Source: Aquimarina pacifica
Lineage (GTDB): Bacteria > Bacteroidota > Bacteroidia > Flavobacteriales > Flavobacteriaceae
Length of the DNA stretch: 64,000 nt
Direction of reading: 5' to 3'
NCBI RefSeq assembly: GCF_000520955.1
Contig: NZ_JACC01000026.1
Coordinates: 1-64,000, forward strand
Shown: in pieces, positions 18,189 through 27,099 of the stretch
How the letters are laid out: the number at the start of each line of letters is the position of its first letter
Numbering within the stretch: the stretch's first letter is position 1
Notes under the pieces: generated by a model
Database searches by the model: none
Told to the model about the DNA's origin: nothing
Seen by the model: only the letters and a program-made list of their open reading frames with translations
Made by a program: the position numbers and the translations under genes

Positions 18189-18983
18189 TTAATCACACAC
18201 TCTTACGTAATCCTGGAAATTTATTCGTCTAGTATTTCCATTATTGTCGAAAAAATCTATGTAGCCATTTATAAAACGGTTACTTTCTATAGGTGTTCCG
18301 GCAGGAGGATTTTGAATATAGCCAATATTCTGATCACAATTATCCTGTATGTTTAAATAAAATCTTGTTATCGTCGAGTAATCTGTAAGTCCAGGAGGAT
18401 TGCCTCCAACACCGCCAATACATAGCGTAGAGTTAGAGAAATTTATACCTCCATTCCGTAAATAAGACTCATACCACTGAGGCGCTTGACTATTTGCACT
18501 AATTGTCGGAGCTTCTGTGTCAGAAATACAACTAGAATAGCTTACTCTGCGCCATGTAGACCAAGATCCTGATCCAACTTTCATCCATGCATATGAATAT
18601 TCTCCAGGATTCCATAAAGGTAGCGCCATATGCAGATCTCGATTATCATCTATAATGTAAATAAAATCTGAACTCTCGCTATATTGCCTAAAAGTAAATA
18701 TGGTACTATTATCCCAAGAGTTTCTTTCATAAACAATCTTAGAGACGCTTTCATCTAATACAAATAGAGATTCTCCAAAGTTTTGATTGTTCCATACCTT
18801 GGTTATTTTTGGTGGAATAAGAATAGCTTTATTAGTAGGTTTAGAGACGGCTGCAATTTCGGGTACCTCTAGATCTTCAGGGGTTACTTCTGACTGTAAT
18901 TGAACTTGATCATCCTCTATAGAACAGGAATTAAAAAAACCTATTATTAGAGTGAACGTAATGACTTTGATAATTTTTTTCAT
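18189..18983 (-). CDS. Lipoprotein of unknown function
   Basis: 264 residues. The signal peptide ends at a lipobox (FNSC, about residue 20), followed by an acidic linker to about residue 45. The mature part has no motif I recognise. It is rich in Trp, Tyr, Ser and Asn (WMKVGSGSWSTWRRVSYSS, FYLNIQDNCDQNIGYIQNPP) and has several Cys residues in its C-terminal half (CISD, CIGGVGG, NCDQ, RVCD), suggesting a beta-rich, disulfide-linked surface domain. It is monocistronic: terminator on one side, gene-free DNA on the other. Confidence 0.75.
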   Translation of the reverse strand: MKKIIKVITFTLIIGFFNSCSIEDDQVQLQSEVTPEDLEVPEIAAVSKPTNKAILIPPKITKVWNNQNFGESLFVLDESVSKIVYERNSWDNSTIFTFRQYSESSDFIYIIDDNRDLHMALPLWNPGEYSYAWMKVGSGSWSTWRRVSYSSCISDTEAPTISANSQAPQWYESYLRNGGINFSNSTLCIGGVGGNPPGLTDYSTITRFYLNIQDNCDQNIGYIQNPPAGTPIESNRFINGYIDFFDNNGNTRRINFQDYVRVCD

Positions 18984-19411
18984 TCATTTTTAAATTAAAT
19001 ATTAATATTTGTTTATGATTTATTTCTTCGTTTTTGAAATTAAAAAGTATCTTTTGAGGTTGTTAAAATGATATTACGCCATAAGTAATACCTTCTACTC
19101 TTTGACATAAGGTTGTCATTCAAAACAAAAATATATCGTATGTGACTTGGGGGTTGTTTTCGGGGAAATTTCTTCTTAACAAAGGAAGATAGTATCTAGT
19201 TCTTATAACACCCCTTTTACAGTGATTTTTTAAGGAAGAATGTTTTTTATTAAAGTGTCATCGACTTGTTTTTCTTAAAAAAACAGCGATTTTAAAGGCT
19301 GGTGTCTAGGTATTTGTACGGTGAGGTAAGGAGTTTTTCTATGAATGTGTACTATTAGAAGGAATAGTCGATGTTGAGAATAAAATCAGAAAGTACACAA
19401 GAGTTATAGCG
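18984..19411. other. Gene-free stretch, 428 bp
   Basis: AT-rich DNA between the lipoprotein gene and the epimerase-like gene, which lie in the same direction. The only symmetry I saw is GTGTACT (around 19348) against AGTACAC (around 19391), too far apart to be convincing. It probably holds the lipoprotein promoter, but none could be pinned down. Confidence 0.4.
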
Positions 19412-20230
19412 TTAGAGAGAATATAGGTTATTTGTAAAAGTATATCCTAGATGGTTTTCTATTTTTTCTGAAAGAATCAGTTTTCCCTGAGAAGGAGTTT
19501 CGAAATCATACTCAGGAATTGGTAGTTTCATTTGATTACAAATAGAACTGTAATATTTACTTTTTTCTGGATGTTCAGGGTAAGATGCATTAAAAACTTC
19601 ATTCCAGCTATTCGTTTCTAGGATTTTCTTGATAATACCAATACAATCCATAAGGTGAATAAGGTTGACAGGTGCTTTTGGGTTTTTTATATTTTTTCTT
19701 TTAGAAAGCATGGTTGCAGGGTGCCTACGCGCATCAAAAAGTCCTGCAAAACGAAGTATTGTGGTTGTAAAATGCGGGTTTTTTAGTAATAATTGTTCCG
19801 TTTCTATAAGTTGTTTGCCTGCATTTGATATTGCATTTGGAGTCGTTTCTTTTGTAATCAAAGGAAAATCTAAGGAATCCGAAAAAACAGAAGTAGAACT
19901 AACGAAAAGGACATTTTCTACCTTTGATTTTTCGATTTCGGGAATCAGACTTTTGATTTTACCAACAAAATTACTTTGAGGATTTCTGCGCAACCCCGGT
20001 GGTATATTAATGATAAGAGAACTGCTATCATCTAGGAAAGACTTGATGTCACCTACGGGGCCATCTTCTTTAAGATCAATATTAAAAGCTGTAATGCCTT
20101 CTTTTTTTAAAGCTTCGCGCTTGTTTTCTGATGTAGTCGATCCATGAATCGAGTATGATTCGTTTATAAGTGCCTTGGCAAGAGGAAACCCTAACCATCC
20201 TGTGCCCAGAATACTAATTTTATTATTCAT
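19412..20230 (-). CDS. NAD(P)-binding epimerase/dehydratase-like protein (YeeZ type)
   Basis: About 272 residues from the ATG at 20230, chosen because MNNKISILGTGWLGFPLAKAL starts the Rossmann fold directly; the gene then overlaps the stop of the M28 peptidase gene by 8 bp, which suggests translational coupling. The glycine loop is GTGWLGFP, followed by GSTTS (often contacts NADP), NIPPGLR, FVSSTSVF and TTILRFAGLFDARRHP, the order seen in atypical extended SDR proteins such as YeeZ. The usual YxxxK catalytic pair is not evident. Its substrate is unknown. Confidence 0.8.
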   Translation of the reverse strand: MNNKISILGTGWLGFPLAKALINESYSIHGSTTSENKREALKKEGITAFNIDLKEDGPVGDIKSFLDDSSSLIINIPPGLRRNPQSNFVGKIKSLIPEIEKSKVENVLFVSSTSVFSDSLDFPLITKETTPNAISNAGKQLIETEQLLLKNPHFTTTILRFAGLFDARRHPATMLSKRKNIKNPKAPVNLIHLMDCIGIIKKILETNSWNEVFNASYPEHPEKSKYYSSICNQMKLPIPEYDFETPSQGKLILSEKIENHLGYTFTNNLYSL

Positions 20231-22616
20231 TAATTTCTTGTGTTTTATTCGGATCATCAAGCGTTTCTAGAATTGTATCTGTTTCTCTTTCCTGATACTC
20301 TGGAACAATAAATTTTTTCTTAAGGATAATAGCATCATTAATGATAAAAGGTTTGGGCATCATATAATCACTTCTTGATGGTATTGAGAAAACATCGTTT
20401 TGAAGTAGATCATATGAAGATTCATAGATTGTAAACTCAGGGAGTGAGTCTTTATGAAATTGCATTCGAAGCTCTAAGGGTTCATTTTTTGTGACATGAT
20501 AAGTCAGTAGATTTTGGCTCCATCTTTTTGTAAACGCATTATATGTATTCCCATCTGAATAGTTGAAATCTAAAGCAGTCTTATTATTAGCATATAGAGA
20601 GTCAAAATTAAATAGGGTTTTAGTATAAAGTTCAATTCTATCGATATTGCGTTGAGGAGCAATACAAAGATCAAAATGACGTATGTTATTAATGATAGTG
20701 TCCCTGCCAATATCTAATTTGGGACGTGTAATATTTTTTAGAGGGGCCGTATTAGCGTACTTGAATGTTTTTTTGTATTTACTTTGAAAAGTGTTGGCAT
20801 TATAGGTTTCGGCGATATTTTTATCAGGAACAATATAATTTTTACTCCAGATATCTAATGTTTGGTCATAGCTTGCCCATACTGCTTTGTTTTGGTCTGT
20901 GTCTAAAATATATACCAAACTATTAGGCTTTGGTCGTTCTTCTGTAAAATCTGATTTTAAATGCGCAAGAATAAGGAAAACTAGACTTAAAAACAGACTT
21001 AGGTTTCCTACTATATTTTTTCTTTTATAGAATCCAAATACAGGGAGTAACATACCGTATAGAAGTGTGGATAGTATAGCCGAAACAAAAAGAATTTTGA
21101 GTCCTAAGGCAACGGGAAAACTCATAATAAAAGGCGAAATTATAAAAATGCCTGGTAGTCCGAGGAATACCATTAGATATGGGTTAGGTTTCTTTTGTCT
21201 GATTAATATGAATAAAGAAACTAAACCAAAAAACACAATAATAACAAAATAACTAGCACCTTTTAAATATAGAGCAGTCAATGAACAAATAATCAACCAT
21301 ATAAATATGGGAGCAATGAATAAGCTAGGTTGATTTTTTATTTTGCCAAAACGGGCATATACTTTAAAAAATATCCCCAAAGACAAGAGTATAAAAACTG
21401 AGATATATAAATACCCATTGTATGTAAATCCGTGTTGTATCTCGCTGTAGTGAGGATATATAACAGATAGTAATTTCCATCCTCCAAAAGTGAGTCCTCC
21501 TGAAAGGACCAAACAAAGGAGAAAAGCACCAAGTCCTAATAGCACTTCTTTAAAATCTATTCGATAGGCAAATTTCCCGTAAAAAAATAATCCAATAAAT
21601 AGAATTACAGCAATTATAAGAAGTCCAAATATCCAACTGAAGGGGTATGTGATAAATTTAAAAATCGGGATGTTAAAATAAATGTAATCTATATCTGATT
21701 TGAGGTTGCTAAGATCGATTTCAGAAAAGTATGAGAGCAAGGGAACTATATAATTTCCTTGATGTTGTAAGGTATTTAAATCTAAATTTTGCCAAGTATC
21801 ATTTGATGTATGATAATCAAAATGATCATCTATAAAAGCAAAATTAAACCCTTCTATATCTCCTTCTTCTCTAAAGACAGTCAAATCAGTATTATTGGGC
21901 ATCATTTTATAAATACTATATGCCAAAGAATTACTTACAGGGTATTTTACTCCTGCTTTAGAGAATTCTTTAATCATTTTCCCATTCTTACTATTTGTTT
22001 CAAGAAGCATATAAGAATTTCCGCCACTTCCTCTTGCTTCAAAATTAATCGCCAGTCCAACATTTTTGGACCATGGATGATCTTTTATAAATAAATGAGC
22101 TCCATTAAGTCCAAGTTCTTCTCCATCAGTAATGCAGATTATGATATCATTTTTAGGAGTTTTATTGGTTCCGATATAGGCTCGAACACCTTCCAGAATT
22201 GTTGCCACTCCGCTACCTGCATCACTAGCTCCAAATGATGAATGGGGTGAGCTGTCATAATGGGTCATAAGTACCAGTGATTTGGTGTTATCGCTTCCTT
22301 TTATTTTTGCAAGTATATTTTGAGTGTTACAAATGGTTCCTGATTTAGAAACAGAGACGCCTTTTTGAATTTCTGGATGAAGTCCTAATTTTTTGAGTTC
22401 ATTGATAATGTAGAGTTGCACTTTTTCGTGCCCCGGACTGCCTAAATAATGACTTTCTTCTGAGATTTTTTTTACATGTTCTAAAGCACGAAGCGTCGAA
22501 AACTCATGTTTACTTGTACTAAGATCTGTTATTCGCTGCGATTTACTACTGTATACACTATAAGCTAAGGCAAGAATAAGAAGCAATAATGTTAAAAAAG
22601 AAGAGAGTTTACGCAT
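20223..22616 (-). CDS. Membrane-anchored M28-family metallopeptidase
   Basis: About 797 residues from the ATG at 22616 (MRKLSSFLTLL, a signal anchor); a longer frame upstream has no hydrophobic start. The M28 zinc site is readable in order: THYDS, FGASDAGSG, TDGEELGLNGA, NFEARGSGG and FIDDHFDYHTSND. About eight membrane helices follow (residues about 320-560), then a soluble C-terminal domain of about 220 residues, the layout of yeast Pff1-like vacuolar membrane proteases. It is likely an aminopeptidase facing the periplasm. The next gene starts within its last codons. Confidence 0.9.
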   Translation of the reverse strand: MRKLSSFLTLLLLILALAYSVYSSKSQRITDLSTSKHEFSTLRALEHVKKISEESHYLGSPGHEKVQLYIINELKKLGLHPEIQKGVSVSKSGTICNTQNILAKIKGSDNTKSLVLMTHYDSSPHSSFGASDAGSGVATILEGVRAYIGTNKTPKNDIIICITDGEELGLNGAHLFIKDHPWSKNVGLAINFEARGSGGNSYMLLETNSKNGKMIKEFSKAGVKYPVSNSLAYSIYKMMPNNTDLTVFREEGDIEGFNFAFIDDHFDYHTSNDTWQNLDLNTLQHQGNYIVPLLSYFSEIDLSNLKSDIDYIYFNIPIFKFITYPFSWIFGLLIIAVILFIGLFFYGKFAYRIDFKEVLLGLGAFLLCLVLSGGLTFGGWKLLSVIYPHYSEIQHGFTYNGYLYISVFILLSLGIFFKVYARFGKIKNQPSLFIAPIFIWLIICSLTALYLKGASYFVIIVFFGLVSLFILIRQKKPNPYLMVFLGLPGIFIISPFIMSFPVALGLKILFVSAILSTLLYGMLLPVFGFYKRKNIVGNLSLFLSLVFLILAHLKSDFTEERPKPNSLVYILDTDQNKAVWASYDQTLDIWSKNYIVPDKNIAETYNANTFQSKYKKTFKYANTAPLKNITRPKLDIGRDTIINNIRHFDLCIAPQRNIDRIELYTKTLFNFDSLYANNKTALDFNYSDGNTYNAFTKRWSQNLLTYHVTKNEPLELRMQFHKDSLPEFTIYESSYDLLQNDVFSIPSRSDYMMPKPFIINDAIILKKKFIVPEYQERETDTILETLDDPNKTQEINE

Positions 22617-22823
22617 GTTTGTATTTTGGTTTAGGTTAAAGGTAAGAAATAACCTATAATTATGTGGCCTCAATTAGAACAAGCCTTATGGATATCGTAA
22701 TTTGAAGAAGAAAAGACTACATTTTTCCTATTTTATCTCTTCTTTAACTCTTAAAACATTAGAGGAGATTTGAATAAGTCATTGTAAATCATTATATTTA
22801 AGATTCACTAAATCACTAAGCAT

Positions 22824-23294
22824 ATGGGAATAATCAGTTTTCAAGGAGCTCGTACGAAGACGAAAAAGTACGATGAGACTCCGATAAAAGTTTCAGATTA
22901 CATGACAAAAGACCTGATTACGTTCCATCCGAATCAACCAGTAATGGAAGTCATCGAGACGTTAATTAAGCATAGAATATCGGGAGGACCTGTTGTCGAT
23001 CACAATAATAAATTATTAGGTGTGATTTCTGAAGGAGATTGTATTAAACAATTAAATGAGAGTCGATATTATAATATGCCAATTGATGACGCTAAAGTAG
23101 AAAATTTTATGGCCAAAAATGTAGATACCATTGATGGTAATCTTAATATTTTTGATGCAGCTACAAAATTTTTACAGACCAAAAGGAGACGTTTTCCGAT
23201 AATTGAAGATGGTAAGTTGGTAGGACAAATTAGTCAAAAAGACGTTATGAAAGCAGCTCTAAAACTTAATAGCCAGAATTGGAGAGATAAATAA
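22824..23294 (+). CDS. Protein with two CBS domains
   Basis: 156 residues. Two CBS motifs form one Bateman module: VSDYMTKDLITFHPNQPVM to LGVISEGDCIKQL, and VENFMAKNVDTI to GQISQKDVMKAAL. Such modules bind adenine nucleotides and act as energy or signal sensors. No enzymatic domain is attached. A basic N-terminal tail (FQGARTKTKKYDETP) of about 20 residues precedes the module. It is divergent from the M28 peptidase and convergent with the next gene. Confidence 0.93.
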   Translation: MGIISFQGARTKTKKYDETPIKVSDYMTKDLITFHPNQPVMEVIETLIKHRISGGPVVDHNNKLLGVISEGDCIKQLNESRYYNMPIDDAKVENFMAKNVDTIDGNLNIFDAATKFLQTKRRRFPIIEDGKLVGQISQKDVMKAALKLNSQNWRDK

Positions 23295-23353
23295 TAGAGA
23301 ATATACTCTAAAAGGTATTAACGAAGGTAGGATGTGAAACATCTTACCTTTTT

Positions 23354-24052
23354 TTATTGTGCTTTAGGGGTATCAGTAATTACAAGTTTATGAGACTTAC
23401 TCCCAGATATAAACAGATCTTTTGAGGAGTAACGATCTAATTTGTGCATAGACGGTTTCAAGGAACAAACTCCTGCCACCACCATTTTATTACCTGCTTC
23501 TATTATAGATTCTTTATATCGAAATATTTTATTACTCTTCAAAAATCCAGCACTTTTCTTACCATGGATTGTAAGGGATTTTTCTATAAATAGAGGAAGA
23601 TTATCCCAAGTGCCTGTTTTTTTTACAACATTTTTTACAAGATAGAGTAAACTATTGTTTGCGTCAGAAGGAAAAACGATAAATGCCTTTCCTTGAGGAG
23701 AGTCAATGATAAAGTCTAGGAGCTTTTCTTCGAGCATTATCGTTCGCCAGCTGTTGTTTTTATACTTTCTCTTTTCTTCTACTTTAATTTGGTAGCCAAT
23801 GCATTCTCTTTTGCCTATAGGAGATATAATGGGTTCTGTAGTTGTTTGTAAGGTGCCAATAACTTTTATGTATTCATTTTCTTTGGCAAGGGCAGTTTTT
23901 TTAATTGTAGTTTTTTTAAGTTTTCGAAGAACCTTATTTTTTTTATTTGCATAAACTGACCAAAGACCTAGAATTATCATAACAAATACTAGTATAAGAA
24001 TAGGGAGTCCTGAAATGGCTGTTAGTTCTGGTAAAATGACTAGTACTGGCAT
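23354..24052 (-). CDS. Membrane protein with GIDE-like domain
   Basis: About 232 residues from the ATG at 24052. A GTG at 24073 that overlaps the preceding stop (TAGTG) is an alternative start with coupled translation. One membrane helix (about residues 12-32) is followed by a cytoplasmic domain resembling GIDE, the domain of mitochondrial MULAN: VIGTLQTTTEPIISPIGKR, then ECIGYQIKVEE, LDFIIDSPQGKAFIVFP, RYKESIIEAGNKMVVAGV. Prokaryotic GIDE proteins lack the RING finger, as here. Function is unknown; the similarity is by pattern and should be tested by profile search. Confidence 0.65.
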   Translation of the reverse strand: MPVLVILPELTAISGLPILILVFVMIILGLWSVYANKKNKVLRKLKKTTIKKTALAKENEYIKVIGTLQTTTEPIISPIGKRECIGYQIKVEEKRKYKNNSWRTIMLEEKLLDFIIDSPQGKAFIVFPSDANNSLLYLVKNVVKKTGTWDNLPLFIEKSLTIHGKKSAGFLKSNKIFRYKESIIEAGNKMVVAGVCSLKPSMHKLDRYSSKDLFISGSKSHKLVITDTPKAQ

Positions 24053-24072
24053 GTGAAGAGTTATTAGGAGCA

Positions 24073-24423
24073 CTAACTGTTTCTTTTTACTAGGGCATAA
24101 AACTCATTTTCTAAAGGTAAATAGCCTTGATCGTAAACAAAATAGTATGTATTTCCTGTTTTAGTTACATATATACTGGTGAAATGTTGAAAATCAAAAC
24201 CTTTTGCAATAAGTTTTGTCTTCGTAGTTTTGGTTTTTTCTTTTGGATTTAGCTCTTCTAAAATGCGATAATTTTTGCGCAAAAGATTGTTAATGTTTCT
24301 AATGAGATTTTTGCTGTCTTTATTGAGTTGATTGTTATGTGAGTTTCGACAGTAATCACTACAGAATTTTTTATCTGCTCGTCCAATTATTTTATCACCA
24401 CAAATGGGACAATTTTTTTGCAT
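24073..24423 (-). CDS. Small zinc-ribbon protein
   Basis: 116 residues. The N-terminal CPICGDKIIG plus FCSDYCRNSH form a four-Cys zinc ribbon of the DUF2116-like type (Cys spacing CxxC...CxxxC). A lysine-rich middle (residues 55-75) and an aromatic C-terminal part (YVTKTGNTYYFVYDQGYLPL) carry no motif I recognise. It overlaps the next gene's alternative GTG start by one base and lies 2 bp after the preceding stop, so three genes here (24938 to 23354) form an operon. Confidence 0.75.
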   Translation of the reverse strand: MQKNCPICGDKIIGRADKKFCSDYCRNSHNNQLNKDSKNLIRNINNLLRKNYRILEELNPKEKTKTTKTKLIAKGFDFQHFTSIYVTKTGNTYYFVYDQGYLPLENEFYALVKRNS

Positions 24424-24425
24424 GC

Positions 24426-24938
24426 TTATAGCTTTTTGTAATTAAAAGTTGTTATTGTACTTGTTTCATCATCATTATTAATATTTATATATACGTTCAT
24501 TTCTGAGGGGCTAACTTTTTCAAACGTAAATTCATCAAAATAGATGATGTTTTTTTCAATTTTTACAAGTCTGAAGTCAATAGTTTTTTCTTTTTCTTCC
24601 CATCCCTTAAAATCACCATCAAAGTGTTTTAATTGTAGTAGTAACGTACTGTCTTTTTGAGTAATTCCTCCGATTTCATAGAATTTTACTTTATTGTCTA
24701 TTACTAGCTTAAACGAAAACATCATCGAATCACCCAAGGGATCGCTCCATATCTCTTCGATTATTCCGCCAAAAGCCTCACCTCGCCAATACCCACTGAT
24801 CCAGGACACGTCTTGCAAAGTTGCTTTTGGAGAAACGGTATCTTCTTCAAATTTTATAATTTTGGATACGTTTTTTTGCCCAACAACGGAAGATGTGATC
24901 ACGAATAGTAAAAGAAAACTTACCTCTTTTAGTTTCAT
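24426..24938 (-). CDS. Secreted DUF6265-like protein
   Basis: About 170 residues from the ATG at 24938, which gives a clean Sec signal peptide ending near VVGQ; the longer frame has no signal. Conserved wording is WISGYWRGEAFGGIIEEIWSDP, then DSMMFSFKL and YEIGGI, typical of the DUF6265/lipocalin-like family that forms a small beta-barrel. Biochemical role unknown. It is first in a tightly packed operon with the zinc-ribbon and GIDE-like genes. Confidence 0.78.
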   Translation of the reverse strand: MKLKEVSFLLLFVITSSVVGQKNVSKIIKFEEDTVSPKATLQDVSWISGYWRGEAFGGIIEEIWSDPLGDSMMFSFKLVIDNKVKFYEIGGITQKDSTLLLQLKHFDGDFKGWEEKEKTIDFRLVKIEKNIIYFDEFTFEKVSPSEMNVYININNDDETSTITTFNYKKL

Positions 24939-25057
24939 AACTAATTTACTTATGGTTAATAAATTATATGGGAAGGTACAATAATTATCCAATTACAAAC
25001 GATTAAGTGCTGAATATTAATATAGTGTGTTTTTTATAGAAGTAATCTAGAGTCTAG

Positions 25058-25960
25058 TTAAAAATAAATGTCCTGGGCAATTCTAAAAGTATTTGCATGT
25101 GCCTCAACAATAGTTTTGATATCAGGAGAATAACCACCGCCCATAGAGCACATTACTGGTATTTCTAAATCTTTACAGGTTTCTAATACAAATAGATCTC
25201 TCTGGGCACATCCTTGAATACTGCATCCTAACTTTCCTAATTTATCCGTAGCCAGAATATCAACTCCAGATAAATAATATATAAAATCTGGTTTTTGATT
25301 TTTAATTAGTTTAGGAAGTGTTGTTTTAAGTATTTCTAAATATTTATTGTCCTCTGTATTATCTGCTAATTCGATATCCAGATCTGATTTCTCTTTTTTA
25401 AATGGATAGTTATTCGCTCCGTGTATTGAGAACGTAAATACTAAAGGATCATTTTTGAAGATTTCTGCGGTTCCATTACCTTGATGTACATCTAGGTCAA
25501 CAATAAGTATTTTTTTTGCCAAGTTTTGTTGCAAGAGATATCTGGCGCCTATGGCTTGATCGTTTAGTAAACAAAATGCCTCTCCGTGATCTGTATAAGC
25601 ATGATGTGTGCCTCCTGCGATATTCATTGCAATCCCATTTTCTAAAGCATATTTAGATGCAGTTATAGTTCCGTCTGTAATAATAACCTCTCGATCAACA
25701 AGTGCTTTTGATAAAGGAAATCCTATTTTTCGAGCGGCTTTGGGAGCTAATGAAACATGAATCAATTCATCATAGTATTCTTGAGTATGTATTGCCAGTA
25801 TAGGTGCTGCATCTGGTATTTTAGGAAGAAAAAAATTTTCTTCTATACACGTCCCTTCATGTTTTAGTTGTTGGGGTAGCAAGTCGTATTTAATCATCGG
25901 AAAACGATGACCTTTTGGTAACGGATGGGCATATATCGGGTGATATGCAATTTTAAGCAT
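25058..25960 (-). CDS. Histone-deacetylase-like (class II/acetoin-utilisation family) deacetylase
   Basis: 300 residues, no signal peptide. The HDAC fold is shown by GGTHHAYTDHGEAFCLLND (catalytic His pair), ILIVDLDVHQGNGTAEIF (zinc Asp and His) and YYLSGVDILATDKLGKL (second zinc Asp). GGGYSPDI near the C-terminus contributes the conserved Gly loop; a Tyr sits in the usual position. Bacterial members remove acetyl groups from proteins, polyamines or small amides; the substrate here is unknown. It stands alone. Confidence 0.9.
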   Translation of the reverse strand: MLKIAYHPIYAHPLPKGHRFPMIKYDLLPQQLKHEGTCIEENFFLPKIPDAAPILAIHTQEYYDELIHVSLAPKAARKIGFPLSKALVDREVIITDGTITASKYALENGIAMNIAGGTHHAYTDHGEAFCLLNDQAIGARYLLQQNLAKKILIVDLDVHQGNGTAEIFKNDPLVFTFSIHGANNYPFKKEKSDLDIELADNTEDNKYLEILKTTLPKLIKNQKPDFIYYLSGVDILATDKLGKLGCSIQGCAQRDLFVLETCKDLEIPVMCSMGGGYSPDIKTIVEAHANTFRIAQDIYF

Positions 25961-26127
25961 TGGCAGTTTTATTAATCTGTGCCAATATTATAAATTTTAT
26001 GATTAGTAACCATAAGGATATTACTAGGAATATAAAATATGTTTAGTATTACCATTGTGTAAGAATTGAATGGCCTTGCATATCACAAAATAGTATCTAA
26101 TTTTTACATTAAGTAGTATGTACCAGA

Positions 26128-26712
26128 CTATATTCTATAGATTAAACCAAAATTATAATGTAAGTAATTGGTGCTTGTGGGGTTATCATCAACCGATAAT
26201 TTGCCCAAAACTTGACCGTTTAACCTAAGGCTCTCTGATATATAAAAGTTAATTCCTGCACCAAGATTTACGTTTGTAGCACTTGATCTATCATAGAAAC
26301 TACTACCGAATCCCATGGCAAGGTATCCCTCAAAAATAGATCTATGTTTATCAACATGATTATTAGTAATATAATATTTGAGTAATCCATCTAATGCAAA
26401 AAAATTAATGTCTTCGGTAAGTACATTATTATCAAAAGTTTTTCCTGCAGAGAACTTATTAAAGCTGGTCGAAACTTCGAACCCAAAATCATCCTCGAAA
26501 CGTTTTTCTAAAGACATCCTTAGAGGATTACTAAAGGTGTAATTTTCTTTTAGATTAAACATCCCTTTTAGGAGTTCTCCAGAGTCGTAAACCACATTGA
26601 CACCTAGCCCAACTATCCAAGGGTTTGGGTTATGTTGTTTTCTCTGAGAATTAACTGAGAATACAACAAGTAACGAAAAGAACAGAAAATAGGGGTAATT
26701 GTATTTCATCAT
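26128..26712 (-). CDS. Small outer-membrane beta-barrel protein
   Basis: 194 residues with a signal peptide ending near VNSQ. The mature part is about eight amphipathic strands (PWIVGLGVNVVYDSG, LRMSLEKRFEDDFGFEVSTSF, FFALDGLLKYYI, FEGYLAMGFGSSFY, VNLGAGINFYI, RLNGQVLGKLSV) and ends in YNFGLIYRI, a typical strand end with a final aromatic/Ile. This is the pattern of the OmpA/OprF N-terminal-type barrels of Bacteroidota; there is no peptidoglycan-binding domain. Function unknown. Confidence 0.78.
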   Translation of the reverse strand: MMKYNYPYFLFFSLLVVFSVNSQRKQHNPNPWIVGLGVNVVYDSGELLKGMFNLKENYTFSNPLRMSLEKRFEDDFGFEVSTSFNKFSAGKTFDNNVLTEDINFFALDGLLKYYITNNHVDKHRSIFEGYLAMGFGSSFYDRSSATNVNLGAGINFYISESLRLNGQVLGKLSVDDNPTSTNYLHYNFGLIYRI

Positions 26713-26931
26713 GAATTTTACGTGTTAAACGTTAAATTATCACAAATAGTATTAACGATATGTTGATTAGTATTAAATAGGTTTTAAGTTATAAAGACAC
26801 ATGTATCTCTTTATAAGGGTTTTATGTATTAGGGTTTAATCTTTTGACAATTGTGTTTTTAGAACTAATTATTATTCAAATTTACGAATAAAATATTTTT
26901 TTAAATAGCATTCTTAGGACCCAAAAAGATA

Positions 26932-26980
26932 AAACCATTAAGATCATAAATAGTTTCTGCTTTTATGATCTTAATGGTTT
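26932..26980 (-). terminator. Perfect 19-bp inverted repeat, terminator of metG
   Basis: Bases 26932-26950 pair without mismatch with 26962-26980 (arm core CCATTAAGATCATAAA) around an 11-nt loop. On the minus strand the stem is followed by TTATCTTTTTGG, so it fits termination of metG, whose stop lies 120 bp away. The remainder of 26713-27099 shows nothing else. Confidence 0.8.
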
Positions 26981-27099
26981 CTGAAAAGCTCTTAATTTTT
27001 TCAAACACATATTTCTGACACTTTGCGATTAATATGCTCAATAATTTGATTAAAGAGGCAGCGTGCATATGTGGTTTCAATCATTGACTTACTTTGGTA

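Noticed and set aside
19340..19400. GTGTACT/AGTACAC inverted repeat
   Set aside because: Arms of seven bases separated by nearly 40 nt are expected by chance in a gap of this size.
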